From assembly GCA_963808545.1 (NCBI GenBank), contig CAWEGB010000008.1, positions 124,001-188,000 of the forward strand: a DNA stretch of 64,000 bases, written 5' to 3'. Made by a program: the position numbers and the translations under genes. The stretch's first letter is position 1; every line of letters begins with the position of its first letter. The notes beneath the pieces were generated by a model. That model was not told the origin of the DNA. It did not search any database and was given only the letters and a program-made list of their open reading frames with translations. The DNA is from JACVRW01 sp963808545 (GTDB taxonomy: Bacteria > Actinomycetota > Thermoleophilia > Solirubrobacterales > Thermoleophilaceae). Shown here in pieces: positions 22,520-30,284 of the stretch.

Positions 22520-23527
22520 TCAGCGGATGGTCTGGACCACGACCTCGTCGAGCACGGCTTGATCAGTGCTGACGCCGAGGCCCGGACCTGCGGGCACCTT
22601 CAGCGTCCCTCGGCTCGCCGGCGGCAGGACTCGGGCCAGCTCGCCGGTGAACAGGTCGAGGGTGGCCAGCCCACAGGCCAGTGAGATCTCCTCCGCCGCC
22701 GCGAGCTGAAGGGCGGCCGCAATGCCCCACGGCCCGTCGAGCGTGCTGGAGAGGAAAGCGCCCAGGCCGTGCCCCCGGGCTTCGCGCAGCAGGTCACGCG
22801 CGGGCTTGAACCCGCCTGTTCCGGCGAGCTTGACGTTGACCACGTCGCACGCCTCGAGCTCGAGTGCCCGCCGCAGCTCGCGCATGGTCGAGACCGACTC
22901 GTCGGCCGCGATGGGCGTGGAGACGCGCTGTCGGACCTCCGCCAGCTCCCGCAGGCTGCCGCAGGGCTGCTCGACGAACTCGAGATCGTGGGGCTCGATC
23001 GCGCGTATGGAGCGCACGGCGTCGTCCACCGACCATCCGCCGTTGGCGTCCACGCGCAGCGCGGGCCACGGGCCGACGGCTTCGCGCACGGCGGCCACCC
23101 GTTCGTCGTCGTCGGGAAGCCCCACCTTGAGCTTGAAGCAGGCAAAGCCCTCCCGCAGGCCCCTGCGGGCACGCTCGGCCACCTCCTCGGGCGGCCCGGC
23201 GGGCAGCGTCATGTTCACCGGCAGCGCGTCCCGACCCGGCTCGGCCAGGGGGCGCCCTTCCTGGCGGGCCTGCAGGTCGAGCCGGGCGATCTCCTCCGCC
23301 GCCCGCGCCTGGGGCGGACGGCGTCCCCCGCCGCCCGTGAGCGCGGCCACCGCCCGCTCGAGGGGAACGCCGTCGTAGGGCTCGAAGGGCGCCGCTTCGC
23401 CGAAACCCACCGCTCCGTCGGCGGCCTCGAGGCGCAACAGCAGCAGCTCGCGCGCCGTGACCACCCCGTTGGCGGTCACGAACGGGTCCTTCAGCGGAAT
23501 GGACAGGCGATAGAGCGAGCGCTTCAC
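22520..23527 (-). CDS. menC: o-Succinylbenzoate synthase
   Basis: A 335-residue enolase-superfamily enzyme dehydrating SHCHC to o-succinylbenzoate. It has the muconate-cycloisomerase-type lysine motif 'CFKLKVGLPDDDE', metal ligands in 'RVDANGGWSVDDA', 'EFVEQP' and 'PIAADESV', and the second lysine in 'DVVNVKLAGTGG'. GTG 23527 is chosen because the residues upstream of it (reading into menA) look like shadow sequence. It lies 16 bases after the menA stop. Dipeptide epimerases share these motifs, but the context decides for MenC. Confidence 0.92.
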   Translation of the reverse strand: MKRSLYRLSIPLKDPFVTANGVVTARELLLLRLEAADGAVGFGEAAPFEPYDGVPLERAVAALTGGGGRRPPQARAAEEIARLDLQARQEGRPLAEPGRDALPVNMTLPAGPPEEVAERARRGLREGFACFKLKVGLPDDDERVAAVREAVGPWPALRVDANGGWSVDDAVRSIRAIEPHDLEFVEQPCGSLRELAEVRQRVSTPIAADESVSTMRELRRALELEACDVVNVKLAGTGGFKPARDLLREARGHGLGAFLSSTLDGPWGIAAALQLAAAEEISLACGLATLDLFTGELARVLPPASRGTLKVPAGPGLGVSTDQAVLDEVVVQTIR

Positions 23528-23543
23528 GGCGCGGAAGGCCGCC

Positions 23544-24419
23544 TCACGAGAGCAGCACCCCGGCCGCCAGCAGCAGCGAGAAGACGGCCAGCAGGCGCCC
23601 GGCACCGGCCAGGGCGCCGTTGAGAGCCGGGCCGTCCGTGCGGGTGGAGACGGTCCGGATCAGCGGGGGTGCCAGTGGGAGCGCCACGAGAGCCAGGAGT
23701 ACCCAGGGCGAGAGCGCCGGCACCAGCAGCGGCGGCACCAGGAACGAGATCGCCACCATCGCGGTGAACAGCACGCGAGCTCGCTCGCGTCCCAGCTTGA
23801 CCGCGAGGGTCCGCTTGCCGGCGCGGCGGTCGGTGTCCACGTCGCGCACGTTGTTGACCACCAGGATGGCGGCGGCCAGCAGGCCCACGGGCACCCCGAG
23901 CGCGAACGCCTCCCAGCGCACCTCCTCGGTCTGCACGAAGTACGAGCCCACCACGGCGACGACGCCGAAGAAGAAGAACACGAAGAACTCGCCCAGCCCC
24001 TCGTAGCCGTAGGGCCGCGGGCCGCCGGTGTACAGCACGCCGGCGAGGATCGACACGGCGCCCACCACCAGGAGCTCCCAGCCGGACACGGCGGCGAGGT
24101 ACAGGCCCGCGGCCACGGCCACGCCGAAGGCGATGTAGGTGCCGATGAGGACGCGGCGGGGCGGCATCAGGCCGCCCGCGGTCACCCGCACCGGCCCGAG
24201 TCGTTCCTCGGTGTCGGCCCCGCGGCGCGCGTCGGAGTAGTCGTTCGAGAGGTTCGTGCCGATCTGGATGAACGTGCTGCCCACGAGGGCGGCCACGAAC
24301 GGGAGCACGCGAAACGTGTCCTCCGACCCGGCCAGCGCCGTGCCCACGAGCACGGGTGCCACGGCGGCCGGGAGCGTGCGCGGGCGTGCGGCCAGCAGCC
24401 ACAGCCGAAGGTGACTCAA
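23544..24419 (-). CDS. menA: 1,4-Dihydroxy-2-naphthoate polyprenyltransferase
   Basis: A 291-residue UbiA-family integral membrane prenyltransferase with about eight or nine helices. The two aspartate-rich motifs are 'NLSNDYSDARRGAD' and 'NNVRDVDTDRRAGKRT'. 'ARPRTLPAAVAPVLVG' at the N-terminus is typical of MenA. It attaches the isoprenoid chain to DHNA at the membrane. The start is TTG 24419, overlapping the menB stop by 4 bases (TTGA), so it is translationally coupled to menB. Confidence 0.95.
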   Translation of the reverse strand: MSHLRLWLLAARPRTLPAAVAPVLVGTALAGSEDTFRVLPFVAALVGSTFIQIGTNLSNDYSDARRGADTEERLGPVRVTAGGLMPPRRVLIGTYIAFGVAVAAGLYLAAVSGWELLVVGAVSILAGVLYTGGPRPYGYEGLGEFFVFFFFGVVAVVGSYFVQTEEVRWEAFALGVPVGLLAAAILVVNNVRDVDTDRRAGKRTLAVKLGRERARVLFTAMVAISFLVPPLLVPALSPWVLLALVALPLAPPLIRTVSTRTDGPALNGALAGAGRLLAVFSLLLAAGVLLS

Positions 24420-25285
24420 GGCCGCTTCGGGAACTTCGCGAAGTCCGGCCGGCGCTTCTCCCTGTAGGCGTCACGACCCTCCTGGGCCTCCTCTGATCCA
24501 TAGAAGAGGAGGTTGGCGTCGTGCGCAAGCTGCTGGATGCCGGAGAGGCCGTCCTCGGCGGCGTTGAAGCTGGCCTTGAGCAGGCGCAGCGAGAAGGGGG
24601 AGAGGGCGAGCATCTCGCGGCACCAGGCCACGGTCTCCTCCTCGAGCTCCTCGAGCGCGACCACCCGGTTCACGAGCCCCATGTCGAGCGCCTCGCCGGC
24701 CGAGTACTCGCGGCACAGGAACCAGATCTCCTTGGCCCTCTTCGGCCCCACGAGGTTGGCCAGCAGCCCCGCTCCGAAGCCGCCGTCGAAGCTGCCCACC
24801 TTCGGCCCGGTCTGACCGAAGCGCGCGTTGTCGGCGGCGATGGTCAGGTCGCACACCACGTGCAGCACCTGCCCGCCGCCGACCGCGTAGCCGGCCACCA
24901 TCGCGACGACGGGCTTGGGCAGCCGCCGCATCTGCACGTGCAGATCGGTCACGTGGAAGCGGCCGACCTGCGCGCCGCCGGCCACGTAGCCGGTGTCGCC
25001 ACGCACGCGCTGGTCTCCGCCCGAGCAGAAGGCGAGCGGGCCCTCGCCGGTCAGAACGATCACTCCGACCGAGGTGTCCTCGCGGGCGCGCTCGAGCGCG
25101 TGGGAGAGCTCGATCAGCGTCTCCGGGCGAAAGGCGTTGCGCACCTCGGGCCGGTCGATGGTGAGCTTGGCGATCCCCTCGGCCACCTCGTAGCGGATGT
25201 CCTCGTAGTCGCCCGCGCTCTGCCACGCCGCGCCGGGGCGGATCACCCGCCTCGCCTGCTCCTCGGTCCACTCCCTGGTCGCCAT
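24416..25285 (-). CDS. menB: 1,4-Dihydroxy-2-naphthoyl-CoA synthase
   Basis: A 289-residue crotonase-fold enzyme closing the second naphthalene ring. Diagnostic parts: 'AFCSGGDQRVRGDTGYV', 'AMVAGYAVGGGQVLHVVCDL', and 'GPKVGSFDGGFGAGLLA'. The last holds the Asp typical of MenB rather than of ordinary enoyl-CoA hydratases. ATG 25285. A TATCGT -10 (minus strand, 25302-25297) lies 11 bases upstream inside a palindrome shared with menE. menA and menC follow on the same strand. Confidence 0.96.
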   Translation of the reverse strand: MATREWTEEQARRVIRPGAAWQSAGDYEDIRYEVAEGIAKLTIDRPEVRNAFRPETLIELSHALERAREDTSVGVIVLTGEGPLAFCSGGDQRVRGDTGYVAGGAQVGRFHVTDLHVQMRRLPKPVVAMVAGYAVGGGQVLHVVCDLTIAADNARFGQTGPKVGSFDGGFGAGLLANLVGPKRAKEIWFLCREYSAGEALDMGLVNRVVALEELEEETVAWCREMLALSPFSLRLLKASFNAAEDGLSGIQQLAHDANLLFYGSEEAQEGRDAYREKRRPDFAKFPKRP

Positions 25286-25292
25286 GGAGGCT

Positions 25293-25308
25293 GGCAACGA
25301 TAGTTGCC
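25293..25308. promoter_or_regulatory. Palindrome in the menB/menE divergent promoter
   Basis: GGCAAC-gata-GTTGCC is a perfect 6+6 inverted repeat in the 40-base gap between the divergent starts of menB and menE. It overlaps the proposed menB -10 (TATCGT on the minus strand). It also lies just upstream of the menE -10 (TACCCT, 25313-25318), where a -35 contact would be. Position and symmetry fit an operator controlling both directions. Confidence 0.4.
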
Positions 25309-25325
25309 GTCGTACCCTGCGGGTG

Positions 25326-26600
25326 ATGGAAGACTGGCTAACAGCGGCGGCGGCGCGCCGGCCCGACCACGTGGCCGTGGAGCACGAGGGCGGGCCGCTC
25401 ACCTATTCGCAGCTCGACGCGGCGGCCGCGCGGACGGCCCGTGCGCTGGCCGCCCGGGGCGTCGCCGAGGGCGCGCTCGTGGCCACCACCCTGCCATCGG
25501 GGCGCGCCTTCGTCGAGTTGCTGCACGCGTTGCCCCGCCTGGGCGCGGTCCTCGTGCCCCTGAACCCGGACGACCCGGTGCGGGTGGAGGCGGCCCTGAC
25601 GGTGCAACGGCCGCTCGACGGCTCCGAGGCCGACGTGGAGCTGCGCCGCAGCGTGGACCCGGACGCCGTGCACTCGATCATCCACACCTCGGGCACGAGC
25701 GGCCGCCCCCGTCCGATCGAGCTCAGCTACGCCAATCACCATGCCAGCGCACAGGCCTCGGCCGCGCATCTCGGCGTCGCGGAAGACGACCGCTGGCTGG
25801 GTGTCCTTCCGCTCTTCCACGTGGGTGGCCTGGCCGTCCTGCTGCGCTCCGTGATCTACGCCACCACTGCGGTGCTCCACGAGCGCTTCGATCCTGTCCG
25901 CGTTCGCGACGCGTTCGCCGCAAGCGAGGTGACGCTCGCGTCGCTGGTACCCACCATGCTCGCCCGCCTGCGCGAGGCAGGGATGGAGCGGGCCGCGCCG
26001 GAGCTCCGGGCGATCCTGCTGGGTGGCGGGCCGATCCCCGACGGACTGCTCGACTGGGCCGTGGCGGCCGGGCTGCCGGTGTCGCCCACCTACGGAATGA
26101 CCGAGACCGCCTCCCAGGTGGTCACCGCCGCGCCGGGAGAGCGCAGCGGCCGCCCGCTGCCGGGCGTCGAGCTGCGGACCGGCGACGACGGAGAGATCAT
26201 GGTGCGGGGGCCGATGGTGGCGCGCGGGGCGCTCGCGACGGACGGCTGGCTGCACACCGGCGATCGCGGGCACATCGACGCGGACGGCCGCCTCCACGTC
26301 GACGGGCGCCTCAAGGAGATCATCGTCACCGGTGGCGAGAACGTGTCGCCGCTCGAGGTGGAGGAGGCCCTCCTGACCCACCCCGCCGTGGCCGACGCCG
26401 GGGTGGCTGGGGTGCCCGACGCCGAATGGGGTGAGGCGATCACGGCGTTCGTCGTCCTGTCCGGCGAGGCCAGCGGCGAGGAGCTGCGCGCCTGGACCCG
26501 CGAGCGCCTCGCGGCCCACAAGGTGCCCAAGCGTGTCGAGCGGGTGACGGAGCTGCCACGCAACGCCACGGGCAAGCTGCTGCGCGACCGGCTGCGATGA
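25326..26600 (+). CDS. menE: o-Succinylbenzoate-CoA ligase
   Basis: A 424-residue adenylate-forming ligase activating o-succinylbenzoate with CoA and ATP. It has the P-loop-like 'IIHTSGTSGRPR', 'TYGMTETASQVV', 'DGWLHTGDRGHIDADGRLHV', 'GRLKEIIVTGGENVSP' and the C-terminal catalytic Lys in 'LPRNATGKLLRD'. It is a little shorter than average. ATG 25326 is 7 bases after TACCCT. GTG 25323 one codon earlier is an alternative. The stop overlaps the next gene (ATGA). Confidence 0.94.
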   Translation: MEDWLTAAAARRPDHVAVEHEGGPLTYSQLDAAAARTARALAARGVAEGALVATTLPSGRAFVELLHALPRLGAVLVPLNPDDPVRVEAALTVQRPLDGSEADVELRRSVDPDAVHSIIHTSGTSGRPRPIELSYANHHASAQASAAHLGVAEDDRWLGVLPLFHVGGLAVLLRSVIYATTAVLHERFDPVRVRDAFAASEVTLASLVPTMLARLREAGMERAAPELRAILLGGGPIPDGLLDWAVAAGLPVSPTYGMTETASQVVTAAPGERSGRPLPGVELRTGDDGEIMVRGPMVARGALATDGWLHTGDRGHIDADGRLHVDGRLKEIIVTGGENVSPLEVEEALLTHPAVADAGVAGVPDAEWGEAITAFVVLSGEASGEELRAWTRERLAAHKVPKRVERVTELPRNATGKLLRDRLR

Positions 26601-27142
26601 CCACCACGCGAGGAGCGCAGCCCGAGCGTTGGTCGGGCGAGCACCGCTGCGTCAAACCAACCGTCGCCACGATCGGCGTGTACGGATTCGACCTCGAGGC
26701 CTTTATCGCCGCTCTGCGCGAGGCCGATGTGGCGCTGCTGCTCGACGTGCGCCAGCGCCGCGGCGTGCGCGGCTCCCAGTACGCCTGGGCCAACTCGCGC
26801 CGGCTCCAGGCCGCGCTGGCGGACGCGGGCGTGGGCTACCGCCACCACCGCGAGCTGGCTCCGACGACAGAGCTGCGCCGGCTCCAGTACGCGGCCGACG
26901 ATCGCCAGGGGGTCGGCAAGCGTTCCCGCACCGAGCTCGCCCCGGAGTACCGGGAGCGCTACATCGCCGAGATCCTCGACCGGGCCGACCTCGGAGCGCT
27001 GGTTGCGGAGCTCCCGGCGCGCGGCGCTGCGGCGCTGTTGTGCGTCGAGCGCGACCCGGAGGCCTGCCACCGCTCGCTGATCGCCCAGCGCTTGCACGAG
27101 CGCTACGCCGTGGGCGTCGAGCACCTGCGGCCGACCGTGTGA
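26597..27142 (+). CDS. DUF488 family protein
   Basis: A 181-residue protein with the DUF488 pattern: 'TIGVYGFDLEAFIAALRE' near the start, 'LLLDVRQRRGVRGSQYAW' (conserved D-x-R), 'YRHHRELAPT' and 'ALLCVERDPEACHRSLIA' with the Cys-x-E...C-H-R motif. The biochemical role of the family is not established. The gene overlaps menE by ATGA and so is co-translated with it, but a menaquinone function is not implied by the domain. Confidence 0.85.
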   Translation: MTTTRGAQPERWSGEHRCVKPTVATIGVYGFDLEAFIAALREADVALLLDVRQRRGVRGSQYAWANSRRLQAALADAGVGYRHHRELAPTTELRRLQYAADDRQGVGKRSRTELAPEYRERYIAEILDRADLGALVAELPARGAAALLCVERDPEACHRSLIAQRLHERYAVGVEHLRPTV

Positions 27143-27297
27143 CATTCACCATCTATCTCATGGTCGATGTCGCCCGGTCGCATCGGAACGCGGCGGCGAG
27201 GGGGCCGGCCCGAACCGGCAGCCGCAGGCGTGCGTGGCGGTGCTCGAAACCCGGCGCACGACCGGCATGAACACCGCACCGGGCAGGTGCAGCGCTC

Positions 27298-27384
27298 GTC
27301 GTTGACCCCGTGAACGCTGGAGACGCGTTCCCACACCACCCGGGCAGGTGCCGCGAGGCCGGATCTGAACTTGAGCGGCTGCAT
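27298..27384 (-). pseudogene. Possible N-terminal remnant of an SRPBCC/polyketide-cyclase-like gene
   Basis: On the minus strand, ATG 27384 starts 'MQPLKFRSGLAAPARVVWER' followed by 'VSSVHGVNDE'. This matches the style of the first beta strand and helix of SRPBCC-fold proteins. After about 29 residues the frame turns into cysteine- and proline-rich sequence with no family resemblance, and no other frame continues the domain. The rest of 27143-27400 holds no recognisable gene. It is most simply a decayed gene fragment in the ilvC promoter region, but chance similarity is possible. Confidence 0.3.
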
Positions 27385-27400
27385 TAGAGTCTCCCGCCTC

Positions 27401-28390
27401 ATGATCTACGACAAGGACGCCGACCTCGCCCGGCTCGACGGCACGACCGTGGCCATTCTCGGCTACGGCTCTCAGGGCCACGCCCACGCGCTCAACCTCA
27501 AGGATTCCGGCGTGGACGTCGTGGTGGGCCTCCGCGAGGACTCCTCCTCGGTCGACAAGGCCAGGCAGGACGGCCTACGGGTGCTGTCGATCGCCGACGC
27601 CGCCAGCGAGGGTGACGTCGTGATGATCCTCCTGCCCGACGAGAAGCAGGCCGACGTCTACGAGACGGAGATCCGCGACGGGATCGCACCCGGGAACCTG
27701 CTCATGTTCGCGCACGGGTTCAGCATCCACTTCGACCAGATCGACCCGGGGCCCGAGGTCGACGTCGGCATGGTGGCGCCCAAGGGCCCGGGCCACCTCG
27801 TGCGCCGCCAGTTCGTGGAGGGCAACGGCGTGCCCGGCCTGATGGCCATCGACCGCGACGCCAGCGGCGGCGCCCGCGATCTGGTGCTGGCCTACGCGCG
27901 CGGCATCGGCTGCACCCGGGCCGGTGTGATCGAGACCACGTTCAAGGACGAGACGGAGACCGACCTCTTCGGTGAGCAGGCCGTGCTCTGTGGCGGGGTC
28001 ACCGAGCTCGTCCGGGCGGGGTACGAGACCCTCGTCGAGGCCGGCTACGACCCGCGACTCGCGTACTTCGAGTGCCTGCACGAGCTCAAGCTGATCGTCG
28101 ATCTGATGTACGAGAAGGGCATCACCGGGATGCGCTATTCGATCTCGAACACCGCCGAGTACGGGGACCTCACCCGCGGCACGCGCATCGTCGACCAGCA
28201 GACCCGGGCGGCGATGAAGGAGATCCTGGGCGAGATCCAGTCGGGCGACTTCGCCCGTGAGTGGATCGCCGAGAACAAGGCCGGCCAGGAGAACTTTCTG
28301 CGCATGCGCGAGGAGGGCAAGAACCACCAGATCGAGCGCGAGGGCAAGGAGCTGCGCTCGATGATGGACTGGATCGACCAGGACTTCTGA
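27401..28390 (+). CDS. ilvC: Ketol-acid reductoisomerase (NADP)
   Basis: A 329-residue class I KARI converting acetolactate to dihydroxyisovalerate. Rossmann motif 'ILGYGSQGHAHALNLKDSG', 'MVAPKGPGHLVRRQF', metal-binding region 'KDETETDLFGEQAVLCGG', and 'YFECLHELKLIVDLMYEKG'. ATG 27401 is chosen over an upstream TTG because a -10-like TAGAGT (27385-27390) ends 10 bases before it. It is separated by about 11 kb from ilvBN, so the ilv genes are not one operon. A small membrane protein gene begins one base after the stop. Confidence 0.97.
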   Translation: MIYDKDADLARLDGTTVAILGYGSQGHAHALNLKDSGVDVVVGLREDSSSVDKARQDGLRVLSIADAASEGDVVMILLPDEKQADVYETEIRDGIAPGNLLMFAHGFSIHFDQIDPGPEVDVGMVAPKGPGHLVRRQFVEGNGVPGLMAIDRDASGGARDLVLAYARGIGCTRAGVIETTFKDETETDLFGEQAVLCGGVTELVRAGYETLVEAGYDPRLAYFECLHELKLIVDLMYEKGITGMRYSISNTAEYGDLTRGTRIVDQQTRAAMKEILGEIQSGDFAREWIAENKAGQENFLRMREEGKNHQIEREGKELRSMMDWIDQDF

Positions 28391-28391
28391 C

Positions 28392-29066
28392 GTGGACGGG
28401 GAGCGCGACAGCGGCTTTCTGCCGCCCGAGCCGGCCGGCCCCGAGCCCGAGCTGGGAAACCGCCCCGCCCAGGACGTCGCCGGCTCACCGCAGCCCGCGG
28501 AGGCCCAGCAGCCCACCCAGGGGTATCCGCCGCCGGGCCAGCCCTACGCCGCGCCGCCGCCCCAGGGCTACGCTCCCCCGCCTCCCGGCCAGGGCTACCC
28601 CGCCCAGCCGGGAGGGGGATGGGCACCGCCGCCCGGCCAGCAATGGCAGCAGGCGCCGCCGCCCTGGGGCTATCCCCAGCAGCAGGTACCCGACAACAGC
28701 CCCGCCGTGGCCGGCTTCGTGCTCTCCCTGGTCTCCGTCACCCTGCTCCTGTTCACGGCCGGGCTCTCGTCGATCGTGTCGATGGGCTGCTCGATCGCCG
28801 CGGTCGTGCTGGGCCGCAAGGGCGTGAAGAGGGTCGACGCGGGCGAGACGCCCAAGAATCGCGGCCTGGCCCAGGCGGGATTCTGGATCGGCGTGACCGG
28901 GCTCGTGCTCTCGGTGCTCGCGACGCTCGGTTGGATCGCCTTCGGCGTCCTGCTCGCCACCGACGACGAGGCTCGCCAGGACTTCGAGAAGGAGTTCGAC
29001 GAGTCGAACAGCCTGTCGGCGCTGCTGGCCGGGGCGGCCCGCGTCATGACGCTTGTCCTGACGTAG
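28392..29066 (+). CDS. DUF4190-type membrane protein with Pro/Gln/Gly-rich N-terminus
   Basis: A 224-residue protein. Residues 1-100 are low-complexity, repeating 'QGYxPPxGQ'-like units rich in Pro, Gly, Tyr and Gln. Two hydrophobic segments ('VAGFVLSLVSVTLLLFTAGL' and 'IGVTGLVLSVLATLGWIAFG') flank 'AAVVLGRKGVKRVDAGETPKNRGLAQAG', the DUF4190 pattern. An acidic short tail follows. GTG 28392 lies one base after the ilvC stop. No specific function is known. The disordered N-terminus suggests a scaffold or interaction role. Confidence 0.75.
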   Translation: MDGERDSGFLPPEPAGPEPELGNRPAQDVAGSPQPAEAQQPTQGYPPPGQPYAAPPPQGYAPPPPGQGYPAQPGGGWAPPPGQQWQQAPPPWGYPQQQVPDNSPAVAGFVLSLVSVTLLLFTAGLSSIVSMGCSIAAVVLGRKGVKRVDAGETPKNRGLAQAGFWIGVTGLVLSVLATLGWIAFGVLLATDDEARQDFEKEFDESNSLSALLAGAARVMTLVLT

Positions 29067-29099
29067 ACGGCTGATTCCGCCGCTATCTTCGGTGGTCCC

Positions 29100-30284
29100 A
29101 TGGCCAACCCGTACGTGAAGCGGTACCTGATGACCGCCGGACCCACCCCGCTGCCGCCTGCGGTCTCGCAGGTGATGGCGGAGCCGATGCTCTACCACCG
29201 CGCGCCGGCCTTCATCGAGGTCTATGCGAGGACGCTCGGGCGGCTCAAGCAGGTGTTCGCCACGGGCAACGATGTGCTCGTGTTCGCCAGCTCGGGCAGC
29301 GGCGCCATGGAGTCGGCCGTGGCCAACCTGGTACGGCCCGGTGAGCCGGCGCTGGTGGCTTCGTGCGGCAAGTTCGGCGAGCGCTGGGCCGAGCTGTGCA
29401 ACGCCTATGGCGCCGACACCATCCACTGGGAGACCGAGTGGGGTCTGAAGGTCGACCCTTCCGAGCTCGACCGCAGGCTGGGGGAGAACCCCGGCGTCGA
29501 GGTCGTCTTCACCACGCTCTCGGAGACCTCCACCGGGGTGGTCAACGACGTGCGTGAGCTGGCCGACGTCGCCCACCGCCACGGCGCGCTGATCGCCGTC
29601 GATGCGGTGTCCGGTCTGGGGGCGGTGCCCTGCCCCCAGGACGAGTGGGGCGTCGACGTGCTGGTCTCCGGCTCGCAGAAGGCGCTCATGGCGCCCCCGG
29701 GGCTGGGCTTTGCGAGCCCGAACGAAGCTGCGCTCCGTCGCGCCGCCGAGGCCCCCGGCCGCCGCTACTACTTCGACTGGCAAAGGACGGTCGACGGGCA
29801 GCGAAAGGAGCAGCCCGACAGCCCGTTCACTCCCGCCGTTGGCCTGGTGCAGGCGCTCGACGTGGCCCTCGGCCTGATCGAGGAGGAGGGGCTCGACGCG
29901 GTCTACGAGCGTCACCGTCTGCTCGGTCGCGCCACCCGTGAGGCCGCGCGTGCGCTCGACCTGGAGCTACTGGGCGGCGGCGACGAGCGGGCCAACGTGG
30001 TCACGGCCATCGTGTTGCCGGAGTCGATCGACGGAGCCAGGGTGCCCAAGCTCATGCGCGACCGCTTCGGCATCACCATCGCCGGCGGCCAGGGGCACCT
30101 CAAGGGCCGGATCGCGCGCATCGCGCACTGTGGCTACTTCGGCGCCTTCGACATCGTCGTCACCGTCTCGGCGCTCGAGATGACCCTCGCGGAGCTCGGT
30201 CACGAGGTCGAGCTGGGCACCGGCGTGGCCGCCGCCCAGCGGGTCTTCCTCGAGGCCGGTGTGCCCGTCGCCACGCCGGCGTGA
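29100..30284 (+). CDS. Class V aminotransferase (alanine/serine-glyoxylate type), next to serA
   Basis: A 394-residue PLP enzyme. N-terminus 'YLMTAGPTPLPPAV', 'FASSGSGAMESAVANL', 'VDAVSGLGAVPCPQDEWGVD', and the Schiff-base lysine in 'VSGSQKALMAPPGLG'. Overall it resembles alanine-glyoxylate/serine-pyruvate aminotransferases. It overlaps serA by 4 bases (GTGA). Such homologues next to serA are candidates for the phosphoserine aminotransferase step where SerC is absent, but a glyoxylate role is equally possible. ATG 29100 follows TATCTT (29084-29089) at 10 bases. Confidence 0.88.
   Translation: MANPYVKRYLMTAGPTPLPPAVSQVMAEPMLYHRAPAFIEVYARTLGRLKQVFATGNDVLVFASSGSGAMESAVANLVRPGEPALVASCGKFGERWAELCNAYGADTIHWETEWGLKVDPSELDRRLGENPGVEVVFTTLSETSTGVVNDVRELADVAHRHGALIAVDAVSGLGAVPCPQDEWGVDVLVSGSQKALMAPPGLGFASPNEAALRRAAEAPGRRYYFDWQRTVDGQRKEQPDSPFTPAVGLVQALDVALGLIEEEGLDAVYERHRLLGRATREAARALDLELLGGGDERANVVTAIVLPESIDGARVPKLMRDRFGITIAGGQGHLKGRIARIAHCGYFGAFDIVVTVSALEMTLAELGHEVELGTGVAAAQRVFLEAGVPVATPA

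Noticed and set aside
27143..27400. T-box or riboswitch before ilvC
   Set aside because: No T-box sequence (TGGNACCGCG-like) or other recognised riboswitch core. The -10 at 27385-27390 leaves essentially no leader.
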